Source: Todiramphus chloris collaris
Lineage: Eukaryota > Chordata > Aves > Coraciiformes > Alcedinidae
Length of the DNA stretch: 64,000 nt
Direction: 5' to 3'
NCBI GenBank assembly: GCA_025345505.1
Contig: JANVCC010000048.1
Span: 310,001-374,000, forward strand
Shown: piece by piece, positions 49,643 through 61,100 of the stretch
How the letters are laid out: each line of letters begins with the position of its first letter
Position numbering within the stretch: the first letter of the stretch is position 1
The notes under the pieces: model-generated
The model's database searches: none
What the model saw: the letters and a program-made list of their open reading frames with translations, nothing else
What the model was told of the DNA's origin: nothing
Program-made: the position numbers and the translations under genes

Positions 49643-49696
49643 CACGTTCAGCCCGTGTTTCCCTCCCAAGCCACGTTCAGCCCGTGTTTCCCTCCC
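49643..49696. repeat. 25-bp direct repeat with 29-bp period
   Basis: The 25-base unit starting CACGTTCAGCCCGTG occurs at 49643-49667 and again, without a mismatch, at 49672-49696, separated by AAGC. Perfect identity suggests a recent duplication or a length-variable locus. Confidence 0.9.
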
Positions 49697-49857
49697 TTTG
49701 GACCCGATGAGCTGAGCACCAGAGGTACTAGAGTCAGGAAGACCAGCATTTCAGCTGGCTAGCCAGTGGTGTAGCTTGCAGAATCAGGCCACAGGAGCGC
49801 CAGGGTGTACTGGGCTATGACAGATGAGATGCAAAAGGTGAAGGTGTTACTGCCAAG

Positions 49858-49977
49858 TCATAGAATCATAGAATTGTCAGGGTTGGAAAGGACCTTAAAG
49901 ATCATCTAGGTCCAACTCCCCTGCCATGGGCAGGGGCATCTCCCACTAGATCAAGTCCTACCATTGTTTCCCAAAGC
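49858..49977 (-). mobile_element. Short CR1 3' tail, minus strand
   Basis: The plus strand starts TCATAGAATCATAGAATTGT, two copies of the reverse-complemented CR1 8-bp terminal repeat. It continues GGTTGGAAAGGACCTTAAAG and CATGGGCAGGGGCATCTCCC, the family's 3' terminal sequence. The insertion is truncated to about 120 bp. The right boundary is approximate. Confidence 0.88.
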
Positions 49978-50074
49978 CTTCATTAGCCCTTCTGCTGAAG
50001 GCCATGAGAACAACACAGTGTGTTCCCTGGCCAAGGGCACCAGTATCTCAAACTGTCCCTATGAATTTCACCAG

Positions 50075-50160
50075 GACACGCTCTAGTGGGATGGTCAGGT
50101 GTTGATGGTTGGACGCTGTGATCTTACGAGGTCTCTTCCAACCGTGACGATTCTGTGATC
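50075..50160 (+). mobile_element. Short CR1 3' tail, plus strand
   Basis: GATGGTTGGACGCTGTGATC (50104-50123), GAGGTCTCTTCCAACCGTGA and the terminal GATTCTGTGATC match the last part of CR1 in plus orientation. Only about 85 bp remain. It lies about 100 bp from the preceding tail, which points the opposite way. Confidence 0.82.
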
Positions 50161-53031
50161 GGATGCCTTGCAGAGCATCCAGTGCTGGCTTCCCTCCCCC
50201 TGGGCTGCAGTGCTGGGAGTGACTGATCTGGCTGGCTTCAAGGAGAGCTGGGTGTCTCCTGCCGAAACCCACCCTCTGTAACCAGAGTCAGTGATGAAGA
50301 CGCAGTTCTCAACAGAAAGAGGGCAATTAAACACAAGAATCTACTTCACTGGTTTTAAGCATCACACCAAACATGTATTAGCACATTTTCTTCAACACTA
50401 GATGGTGTAAAAGGCAGCACTATATTATATCGTTTTGGATAAGAACACTCAATCAATACAAGAATATTATGTAAAAGCAAAGATAATTTGAAAAACATGA
50501 TCTAAAGAATCAAACTCGGAGTGAAATGGAGTTTTCATCTTCCAGATGACCAGTATAACACAAAGTGTCTTAACTGATCTGACAAGATGGATTACAGCTG
50601 GCCCCTTATCTCTTGGCCTGCTAAGCAACATGAAAGGAAAAGAAAAACAATGCATTAATTGATGGCGGAGAGCATTTTTCTTCCTAATGGTTTCCAGCCA
50701 GAATTTTTGAGTTTGAGCCATTTCCCAAATAATGGCTAGCATTTGTGTACACATTACTTTCTTTCATGTGACAAGGAAATGTAATTTTTCTTTGAAAACA
50801 TTCTCATTAAGGAAGCAAACCCCTTCCCCCTGCCGCAGAAGCCTCTGCACCCCATTCATAAGTGTGACACAGTGGAATCACTTCAGAAGCCTGCAGGAAC
50901 CACAGAGCCTTTGAAAACTCCCACAGCAAAGACAAAGCCTCGTGCCTACTCTCCGACGCCCTCTATTAGCTCAGGTCTACCCAGTGTTTTAAGGTTATTT
51001 GCAATACAAGAACCATCAGAGATCTCAATCACATGGAGTTATTCTAGGAGGCACATAAAGATCAAAGAAACAAATCATTATTACAAATAACTGAAAGAAG
51101 CAGGCATCATAAATACAGTCATAATACTACACAGGTTGATTATATGCTCAGAAGTCGCTTGGAAGTGTTTATTTCCTCTGATAGAAGCTTTTCAGCTCCG
51201 TTTCACAGAGCTCTTTCAAGAAAAGGAAAAGCACCCTGGGAGTTGCAAATGACTGAGCTCCTTACCACCCTGAGTGCCCGGGTTGATGCGAGCTGCAGGG
51301 CTGACAGTGGATGAAATTCGGCATCGGGAGGTGAGCAGCAGCACACACTGGCTGAGGCACCTGGAATTCTCCCATCTACAACTAACTTACAGATCCTCAG
51401 AAGACAAACTCATCTGCAGAAGGGCTCACTGAAAGTCTCTAGCCAGTGCAAGCTATGCCTACTGGAAGCAGAAAACAAACACCTAGAGAAAAGAAAAAAA
51501 TCAAGGTGGTGTGTCCTGTAAGTTTGTGCTACACTGTGATGCCTTCGGGTTAAATAAATCTATCTGCTTGAGCCTCATTTTTCTTGTTCTCCATTGAGAT
51601 ATGGCTCAGAGGTGCAGCAGAGAGCACGGTATCTAGCCAACACAGGGGCCTGAGCTGCTGCCCGAACAGAGACCGTTCAGCAAAGGCCAGAAGAAATGAC
51701 AGGGTTTCTTGTTAAAGCAGGAACTGGTCAGTCTCCCCAGCTGGGCTGCACGCTAAGAGAGGCTTCGTTAAAGCAAAAGGCAACTGCAGCCAGTTCCCCG
51801 TCCGAGCCTAAAGCTGGAGGTCAGTTACAGAGTACGCGTTCTGCACGTGTAGGCATCACAGCTCCCTCACACCCAGCCTGACAACAGGGAGCTGAAAGAT
51901 GCTCCACCTCAGAAACCCTCCCAGCAGCGCTGCCACAGCAGGGCAGGGCGGGACGCCGAACGCCCAGCGCTGCAGGCACAGCCAGGCCTGGGGCTAGACC
52001 TCCAATCCTAGGCCTTGTTTCCTCATCCCGGCACCGAGATGCGCACCAGGCGGGCGCGGCAAGGCACGCCTTCTTACGCGCTCCCTCGCTCACGCGTCAG
52101 TGGAAAGCTGGTACTGCGGGGTTCAGCGATCCCTGGTAATTACCCCGTGAGGCTGGAGGCAGCCCGTGACGGGGAGCAGACAACCAGCCACCAGCTCTTC
52201 CATCGCGTGTGAGCAAAAACCAGGGAGCCAAAGAATCCAGTCCTCTGCTGCACTGAACCCCACTAGAAGACACTCTAAGGTGGGAGGGCCTCAGGGAGTG
52301 CCGTATTTTCCAGGTGATGGCAAGGTATCTAAGAGACACACTCACTCCTGTCAGCAACTCTCTGAAATATTTAAAAGTTCATTTTCAAGAGTAATAAATA
52401 TCTTTCATAACCGTCCCAAGGGAGCGTTTCCTCTTCACTGAAGCCACTGTACTTGGCAAGGAAACGGTGTGACATTTTTTCCCCAAAGGCTTCGAAGTGA
52501 TAAATGATAGCTAAAGTGAAATTTTCTATTAGACTTAAAGCCTCTGCAGAGCAGGCTTTAGGAAGCAGTGTTTGGATTAAAGAGTCCAAAATGTAAAAAT
52601 CCTGAAATGCAAATGTTCGCATCACTGAAACAGAGCTATGGCTGTTTCACAGAGAATAAACTATTTTAAGGCACGCTCCCAGATGACTCTTTGGTATGAA
52701 AGAACTGAGGGATCAGAGACATCCTCTTACTGCCGTTCACACAATGAACTTCCCTCTGAAGATGCACCATAAACTAAACAAAGATAATCTTATTAATATA
52801 TTAAGATATTTGACTGATAATTGAGTTGTATTCAGACATTGAAAGAACCAAGTTCCAGTATCTTCCAGTTCAGTCTAGAAACGTGCTTGTCTGGAATGAG
52901 ACAGACATCGGTACACGCAGAAAGAGTAACCGTAAAGTTACCCATCCAAGGAATTTACCATTTTGAGAACCTAGCAATGACAAGCTAACCCCCAAAATCC
53001 TAAGTTTAGGGTCTTCAAACTAGGAAGGTTT

Positions 53032-53052
53032 AAAAAAAAAAAAAAAAAAAAA
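53032..53052. repeat. Poly-A tract
   Basis: An uninterrupted run of about 21 A. No processed pseudogene is recognisable immediately upstream. Confidence 0.92.
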
Positions 53053-54379
53053 TCTAATTGGATTGTCCCTCCTAGGGTTTTGAATTGTTAGCTATACACC
53101 CGAGGTGTGTTTCATTAGTTTTGATGTGAAAGTCATTTTGCTTTGGTTTTAATGGAAACTGATGCAATCTCACAATTTACTGGGCTGGCCAGGTACTGAG
53201 AAGAATGTTCCAAAACCTCTCAGTTAACTCTTCTGGACAGCTTGGTGGGGAAATTAACTGTATTCAAAAACAGCACTGACCCATGGCAACCTTATTTACA
53301 TCTCCCAGTTTCCTGTGCGAAAAGCCTGACCTCCCTGTGCTCTGAGCTGCCGCACGGTCGCTCGGACCTGACTTAGCTCTGGATCCGGAGTCTCACGTGT
53401 TCTTAGAGACTAAGCCCTGGCTGCAAACTGTGACTGCCACTCAGTCATTCCAAAGGCTGCCAGCAGCTTACCACGGTACCTGCTGTGAGACAATTTCTTC
53501 AGATTTACCTCCAGGTCTGAAGCTGAGGATCAGGATTACAGAGCAGTATGGGAATTAGTCTTTTCCATACCCTCTAAGTGAAATAACAGGATACACAATG
53601 GTTGATTACACTGGAAAAATGTACTTTTAAAAACATTTTAGCAAAGGCTTCACTTAATATACAGCAATTTTTAAGCCTACACATCAAATTTATGAGAGGT
53701 AATATCTTCAGCTTTGACTTCGATAGTCACTAATATCCTGAGCTGCAAACGGAGAATGAAACGACTGGCTAAAGAAAAGGCCTTTTTAAAAGCCAGCCCC
53801 CTCAGCTACATACAGCACTACATCGTTACACCCAGAGTAACGCGCAAACACCTTCTTCTGTTCCCACTCGAGGAAGGTTAGAATAAAACGTCAGTGCCCC
53901 TGCTGCCCATGTGGATTCGTTTCATGCGCATCCCTTCCACTCTCACTCCCAGCAAGACTCAGCACCTATGAGAATAACTGAAGTGAAATGCTTCCTACTT
54001 TCGGACCTGTAAACATCTGCCACCCTGGAAGACGTTTCACAAAGCTGAACGCTGCAGGGGAGTGGGTAACTAGATACAGAGCACTCTGCCACTTGGTCAC
54101 GGGTCCCAACCCAGACCCAAACTGACAGGGCATGTTTCATACAGATATCAAAACACAACAAAAGCACCAAACAGCCCAGAGCTCTCAGCAGCTGTTCAGT
54201 AGCATTTATTACACTCTCTGCTAACAACCAACTATTTGTACAATTGCCCTCTACAAAACACAGCATTCAAATAAAACTTTGACCAAAATTACTAACGCTT
54301 TGGTCCAGACAAGATTATTCAAATAATCCCAGAGTCTCCTGTCTTGGAGAACAGAGACTGGGACGTGTCATTTCCCAGA

Positions 54380-55130
54380 CGGGCACACTTTCAGAGCACA
54401 GCCCCAGGAGTGCAGCGTGGCGCAGGCGGTGTCTGCGGGCTGCACCCTTCTCTCCCCGCGCAGTCCGAGGGGAGGCAGCCCGGGAGAGCCCGCTGCGCAC
54501 AGCCAGCGACGGGCACCAATCCTGCAGCACAGCGACCTGTTGGGGCTGCGGGCTCTGCTCGGGGCAAAGTCCTCGGAAAACTGAATGCCAAATGTTAGTA
54601 AGGCTGGTACTGACCTGGCTCTTGGGAGGCTTCGCCTGGCTGCTGGCTGGCCCAGCCCCTGCCTCCCCTCTCCGTGCCTGCCTTCAGCAGGGCTCTACCG
54701 ATAAGAGTGCCCAGCAGTTCCATCCAGAGCCCCCCATGAACCAGCATGGCCAAGTGCCGGGCCACCTTCCAACGGGCACGGGCCGGGCCGGCAGTTCAGG
54801 CAGCAGCTGGCATCTCTGTGGTGCTGAGGAGCACCCAGCTGGGCCAGGGGCCGACAGCCCCTGCCTGCCGTCGCTCGGGCGCTCGCAGCCGCCGCGCACG
54901 GGCAGGGTGCTCCTCACCTCAGGAGCGCAGGGAGTGCCAGGCACAGGAACCAGCCGGTGCTGGACACTGCCCTACCGCAGAGCTGCACGGCACGAGCAGG
55001 ACGAGCCACTTCGGGAACCACCTGAGCACGGGGATCCCGCGGGAGCCCCGCGCAGCGCGTCCAGGGACGCGGCCGGAGGCCGCACGCACCTGCACAGCCC
55101 AGCACCGCTTGGCAGCAGGGTTTCCATTTG
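54380..55130. other. GC- and CpG-rich block (possible CpG island)
   Basis: About 750 bp with conspicuously high GC and many CG dinucleotides, for example GAGCCCCGCGCAGCGCGTCC near 55051, between AT-rich flanks. Overlapping open frames on both strands (194, 164 and 119 codons) follow from the composition. A 5' exon or promoter could be hidden here, but I see no TATA box, recognisable exon or clear splice donor. Confidence 0.45.
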
Positions 55131-55470
55131 CCTGTTTGTTTGTTTGCTTGTTTTCCCGGGAGCTCAGGATGACTAACTGGGCAGTCCCTGTTTGCCATCG
55201 CTCTTATAACAGGGCTTGGAAGCGTGAGCTGCCCATTTAGGTCAGCGGTTTTTTTTTTTGCTCGGGATTTCAAGGTAACATTTACGTGCCCTAGATATGA
55301 ATTCCTTCCTATACTTTAAGCACAATTAGGTGATCAAGCAAAGCCGGAGTCACGTATTTCAGCCAAGCAGCCATTAACTACCGGGAGCAGCAGCATTAGC
55401 AGTTGGGAGTTTATGTAAGGGAACAATGCTAAAACCTTTCTCCTGATCCATAAACAATCCCATCGGAGAG

Positions 55471-55570
55471 TGTATACAAAATCAGAGAGAAAGTCATATT
55501 GAATGAAAAATCACAATTAGTGTATAGAAAATCGGAGAGAAATTCATATTGAATGAAAAATCACAATTAG
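55471..55570. repeat. 50-bp tandem duplication
   Basis: Two adjacent 50-bp units, 55471-55520 and 55521-55570, each run from TGTATA to CACAATTAG and differ at three positions. They are followed by an A-rich run. Confidence 0.95.
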
Positions 55571-56009
55571 AAAAAAAAAGGAGATCTGACATAAAAAGCA
55601 AAAATTTTAACCGGAAAATAAACTTACTGAATGTGAGAGGTAAGAAAGCAAATAAGAGGGAAGGAGAAAGATTATCTAGAATTCTTTAAAGAGGACCAGA
55701 GGCATTTTGAATAGTTACATGTTAATGAAGTTAGAAATAACTGGATGAAATTCCATGACTGTGTGATACAAGCAAGCAGACTAGAGGTTCTAAGGCTGCT
55801 TGCTAGCTTTAAAATCTAAAAACGTATGCACAGCAGAGCAGTAGCAGTGGAGACAGAGGCATACAAAACTTGTTATTTCAGTCAGAGAAAACATACCGTC
55901 AAAAATAGTAAGAAAACACATCTGACATATGCATATACATGCTCTGTTCTGCACTGCCCACATCCATACGTATGTATTTAACATATAATCTGGCAAGGAA
56001 AAAAATACC

Positions 56010-56060
56010 AAAAAAACCCAACCAAACAAAAAAAAAAAAAGCCCCACCAAAAAAACTCCA
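56010..56060. repeat. A-rich low-complexity tract
   Basis: Runs of A interrupted by CC or C, including an A13 stretch. No transposon tail was identified. Confidence 0.8.
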
Positions 56061-57309
56061 ACACAGAAGATACACCACCTCCCAAGGGAATGGTTTCATA
56101 GGTGCCAACAAACGTGCACCATGGGAAAGAGGAAAACCCTCAGCTGTGGTGGGTCTTCAGCAGCCAGGGAGGGCACAGCCCACCAGCTCCGTGGGCTTGG
56201 AGAGGTGTCTTCCTCAGCAGCCCGAGCCTCGCTGCACCGGCATGGCCCAGGAAAGGGCTGGCCCCAGACCGAGCCGTTCCAGCTGCTCGCAGCTGCCCGT
56301 GTCCCTGGGAGCCGCGGAGAGCCGGCACAGGCTGCGCAGGCAGCGCTTCTCCATAAGCAAAGGCCCATGTAAGGGGGAAATAAAGCTGAAGGTTCCTATT
56401 GGAATTACAGACAGGTTCAGTGTAACAGCGACTGGGCTGCTGTGTTACGTCAGCCAGAGCAGGGCAGCCCACACTCTCCTTGGGAGCTTGGACAGGAAAA
56501 GGGCTACGCAAGTAGGAACCATCACTGCTGGCTGCCTTCAACTAGGTGTTTTTATCGCACAGCATGAGCAAATTTAGCTCTGAAGAAACAAACACTGCAC
56601 ACAAAGCAATCTTGCTGCTGGCTTTAGTGACAGCCACAGCAGATTATTCGTGAAACAGAGAAGCAGGCTTTTGGGAGAGCGTGCTCCAAGCCCCTAAGAG
56701 ATGCTCCTGTAGTGCTGTGGTTGAAGACAGCCCAACATCGTGCAGAACCGTGCAGCTGTGCCCAGGGAAACTGCCACGCTACAACTACAGCGATGTGAAA
56801 ACCTTCCTGCTTTCACCAAAAAGCCCCTCTGAGTAATCCACCTCCCTAAGAAATCTCTAGCACCAAGTCTTCCTCCACGAGGATCCTGCTGGTTTCCTAC
56901 ACCACCTACCACAGTGTAAGTCTCCAGCTGCAGGGTTTGTCACAGCCTGTCCTACATAGAACAGCAAATAGAATACTTCAGAAATCACCCAACAGACACA
57001 ATAAAACCATCACAGCATTTTATTAAATCAAGTCTTTAAGATTATTATTGTGCAGCTCACTGTAGAGCAATTAAAAGCAAGCAGCACAGAAGCCACTGGC
57101 TATGCCGTGCCTGCACAGACCAGCGTCTGCAAAAGCCTGCGACTCACGGAGGTACAGTCACAGGAAAGACGCAGCAGAACAGAACCAGGAACCAAACTCC
57201 CACATATTTGCATTTTTCAGCTAATCTTGCCAATAATAGCTCAACTATTTCCTTAAAGAGAACTGTCAGAAGAGTTAATTATCAAAGTAAAACCTAATGC
57301 TTTTAGTGC

Positions 57310-57380
57310 TGGGCAAAAAAAAACCCAACAAAAAGAAACCACAAAACAAAACAACAACAATGACCAAAAAAAAAAAAGGC
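57310..57380. repeat. A-rich low-complexity tract
   Basis: AAAAC and CAACAAC-type words with A runs, similar in texture to the tract at 56.0 kb. Confidence 0.8.
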
Positions 57381-57770
57381 AACCAAAACATAACACAAAC
57401 CACCTTCCTGTATTTCCTCGACTTCAGCACAAGGACTGCGCTTAGAAACCGAGCTCTCAAGTTAAAACTTTGGTCTCACTGGAGATTTGAAAGCCACCAC
57501 TCTCCTTCCCAGGTCACCCACCACCACCACAAGACACCACCTGCCAAGAAAAGAAAGCACTAATTTCTGAATTGCTGATGTACCTTTTCTTCCAGTAAAA
57601 TCAAGAAAGAAGCCTTGTGTCCCCAGCGCCCGTGTTGCAACAACAGTGCCATCCACAGACACCTGGCCCCATACCTTGGTCTCCATTCCTGCTAGGAGGC
57701 ACGAGCCACTGCCCCCAGCACTCACGAACAGAGCTCCTAAGCCATCCTGCATTTCGGGTGTGTATTTGAG

Positions 57771-58120
57771 TTGCTGTTTATGCCAGGAGCGGAGAGATGC
57801 AGCAACACACACACTCAGCAAGAGCAGGCAAAGGAAGCCCCTTTATGAATTTCTACCCCCGTTTTCCATCCCCTAGCCCCAGAGGGCGATGGGTCAGCGA
57901 TCACCCATCTCCTAGGGTGAGTGGCTAAAGTCCTACAGCACCCATTGCAAAATGTTTTCCCAATGCACCATAAACAGAACTTATCAAAACACCAGGTGTG
58001 GGTCCAGCTTACAAACCCATCCTGCTGTTTCTCACAGCACTGGGGAGAAAGGCAGGGGGCTCACCCAATATTGTGAGACCCTGAGCCAATCCCTCTGCTA
58101 GCAGCTCTGCAGCAGCCACA
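57771..58120 (-). mobile_element. Solo LTR of the same family, copy C, more decayed
   Basis: This copy is about 350 bp on the minus strand and aligns end to end with copies A and B. The plus strand begins TTGCTGTTTATGCC instead of TGTCGCTGTTTAC, so the LTR's terminal bases are damaged, and it ends GCAGCCACA. The probable target duplications TTTGAG (57765-57770) and CCTGAG (58121-58126) match at four of six bases. The poly(A) signal is changed: the LTR strand reads CATAAA where A and B read AATAAA. The palindrome at 57888-57909 is intact. Damaged ends and signal suggest that this copy is older or has evolved faster than A and B. Confidence 0.82.
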
Positions 58121-61100
58121 CCTGAGTACTTCAGGCAGTGGAACAGAGATGTGGCAACCACACTTCAGTTTCCGTTTTGGAGCATGAGGGCCAAAGCTGC
58201 CAGACCCTCAGTCCTGCGAGCTGGGGCGGGTGGGACTGCTGGGCGGTAACAACGGCAGAAAGACCCAGACCACATCAGGCTAAAGGCAATTCTGAAATAC
58301 ACTGAGAAAATATGAAGGAGTTTTTCCCCTTTGCTTCTAGATTCAAAACCATTCAGCCCCAGAATCTGTAGAGCTGGGAAACTAACTTACAATGATAGGC
58401 TCACATCTTCAAGGATGGAGATGGGGCTCCGAGGCTGAGCTGTACTGCATTCCTGCCCACATGGCACTAGCTCTGGTGTGATATGTCATACTGAGGAAAA
58501 AAGGGAAAACAAAAAAAAGGCAGATTTCTACTTTCTACTGAAAAAGAAAGAAATCTTTCCCATGTTCTCAAGGAAACAGTAAAGTAACTGTAACTTAACA
58601 GTGGTAGCCTCAAAATGATTCATTTATTTATGATGAATAAAACATGATGGAGACCTGTCATACACAAAGATGGAGATCTAATCTCCTAAGACACACAAGT
58701 GCATTTCCTGTTCATGTCAGCAACAACAAACAGCCCTGTGCTGAATTTTCTGGAACTTAAGTGCCTCTTTCCTATAAGAAAAAAATTACTTACATGTTTC
58801 ACACACAAAATGAAGGAGAGGAAGGGGGAGGCAGAATGAGTAATGGCGAAAACCATGAGGAACGTTCACTGAATTCAATTCAGAATTACACTTCAATTTT
58901 TGCTAAGTTTCCTTGGATAAATGAAAAAATTAGTATTCCTGACCCTCAAGGAAAACTGGATAGAGCAGGATCTTTCTGCTGGGGAAAAAAAAAAATCTGA
59001 AAGAGATCTCTATCAATCTGCTTTCCTCAAACAAGGAATTTAATGGACATAAGGGGCTACTTGTATCCTAAATGTTGTGGCATTTTATCCATTCTTAGCC
59101 TGTTATTTGTTTTCTCAAAGGTTCAGTATGAAAAGAAACAATCACAGACAAAACTACAGAATGGGCAACAACCATTTTTCTGCAGGACAGAGGTTTCCAA
59201 TTCCATGCAACCGCACAACATCTAACACCACATCTGGGGAACACAGAGAGGTATCTAACTGCAAGATACAACCCTTCCGCACCCTCCAGCTCTGCTGGAC
59301 CTCATGTGAAACCTGGGGATCGGCTCTGGGCACTCTCAGCACTTATGAAGATACTCTGAGTTACTCAACAAGGAATGGCAGAGGGCTACAGAGCTTCATC
59401 TGTGCCCTGTTTAGTGTCCAGGTAAAGTCCTTATAAATCACCCTAAAGAGATATAGGCAGCTGATCCCAAACAAGAGGCAGGAACAGACTGGGCAATGTC
59501 TCTAGGGCAGTCCAAACCCTTTTTCATAAAAACATTAACAAGTCCCTTTCTGCAATCCAAAGTGAAGTGGTTCTGACCTAATGACTTCAAACCTCAACAA
59601 AACCCACTTTTTCTACAACTACTATAAATTCAATGGCCATTGCACTACACCTGCCTAAAGAGCTCAGCATACAGCTGTGCCTCAAGCAGCTGCTGAAGCC
59701 CAACTTCTCAAAATGAGGCGCTACCACATCCCCAGAATAAGGAATCACTGTGTATGAGATAAAACACAGAAATGCAAAGACAAACGCTGGTGGCTCCAGT
59801 AACATCGTAGATCCACGTAAGGAGTGAGATGAGTGCTGAAATCTGAACATCTTTTGACAAGCAGTTCCATCTAAGAAAACAGAAGAAGGAATTATTTTAA
59901 TATCTTCTGGGGGATAAAGAACTATTTCCTAAATTCATAGTTAGCAAAGTCCCACTTTATTTGTGAAGGTTTGCTCCTAGCAACCAGAAAACCAGCCTCA
60001 TGGTCTTAAGTGTGCTGATGTTCAGAAAAGCAGCTAGGGGAAAATCACCCTTTCTTAACTGACGTGCTCTGCATGGGACATCCATATTAGCTCTGCTTGA
60101 TTTAGGGATTAGAATTACTTTTTTAGTCATTTGCAGCTCTTTGCAATGCAAAGTACAACACAAATTGAAAGCAGAAGCTGGACTGTTTCTGGCTCGTGCA
60201 TCGTTAGAACTGCTAGTGACTAACTCCAGTCGCAGAGCTGCTATTCCTGGTTGGAACGTGTGAGCCATGAAAAACATGGCCTGACATTCAATTTACAGGG
60301 TTGGCACTTTGGCATCTAGAGACAGGGAAAATTGTTCAGAGATGATGCATATTTCAGCTAGAAGTCATTAAATGCTCTAGAATGAGGAAGGCCATTTTCA
60401 AAGAACCAGTACTCAGACTTTTGTCACGTGTTAAGCATTCCCTTAACCTACAGAACGTTCCCAAAGTGTTCTGGGTTGGGTTTTTTTCAACCTTACATTC
60501 AGTTGCTAGGAAAGAGCAACCAAGAAAGCAGACTGGCCAAAACACTCTGACAATAAAACAATAGCTGTTAAAATAAGAAACTGGAAGCATCGCTCCCTAG
60601 GCACTGGCCTGCAGTATACAGTTCCATGAGTCTGGAGTAATCTGTTTTATGAAAGAAAAACTTTATCAGATAATTAAACTCCTTATTCTGCACGAGTAAA
60701 AAGAGACTTAGTAAGAAATCAAATCCAGGTTGATGTCTGTAGGGATGTTTGCAAATAAATGCTTTCCGTAGAAAATGTGTGTGCTTATTGCAGCCACAAA
60801 GGCTTGGCATTTCCCTGGGAACTTGCAGCAGTAAATTATTTCCCCCACTGGTTCCAGTTCCCATCATTTGTGACTGCTGCGAGAGGATAAGCAGGTGACT
60901 CCAGCCACGTGACACCATTAGACCGACCAAAATTAATAAATAACAAAAGATTCACCGAGGAAGAAAGAACACAGGAACTGGCTTAACTGGGATCGCTCCA
61001 CTCTGCAGAAGTGCAGCCAGGCTGCAATACGAGAGGAGGCCCGCGAGGAAGGACAGAGGACCAGGATCGGGCGGGCAGTGTGACAGGCGCGTGGTGGGTG

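Larger units (their letters stand above)
37431..49857. other. Long non-coding interval, no gene recognised
   Basis: About 12 kb without a recognisable repeat family. It includes candidate regulatory blocks at 39110-39470, 43100-43240 and 48330-48430, a small CpG-rich patch at 41541-41660, a CTCCCT tract at 44069-44090, a long open frame at 43773-44705 and a 25-bp direct repeat at 49643-49696. The remainder is unique AT-rich or mixed DNA. Confidence 0.5.
50161..57770. other. Non-coding DNA, no gene recognised
   Basis: Mixed unique sequence containing a poly-A run (53032-53052), a CpG-rich block (54380-55130), a 50-bp tandem duplication (55471-55570) and A-rich low-complexity tracts near 56010-56060 and 57310-57380. 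No known coding or RNA gene was recognised. Confidence 0.5.

Noticed and set aside
53032-53052. Poly-A run as the tail of a processed pseudogene
   Set aside because: No gene-like sequence precedes it and no flanking target-site duplication was found.
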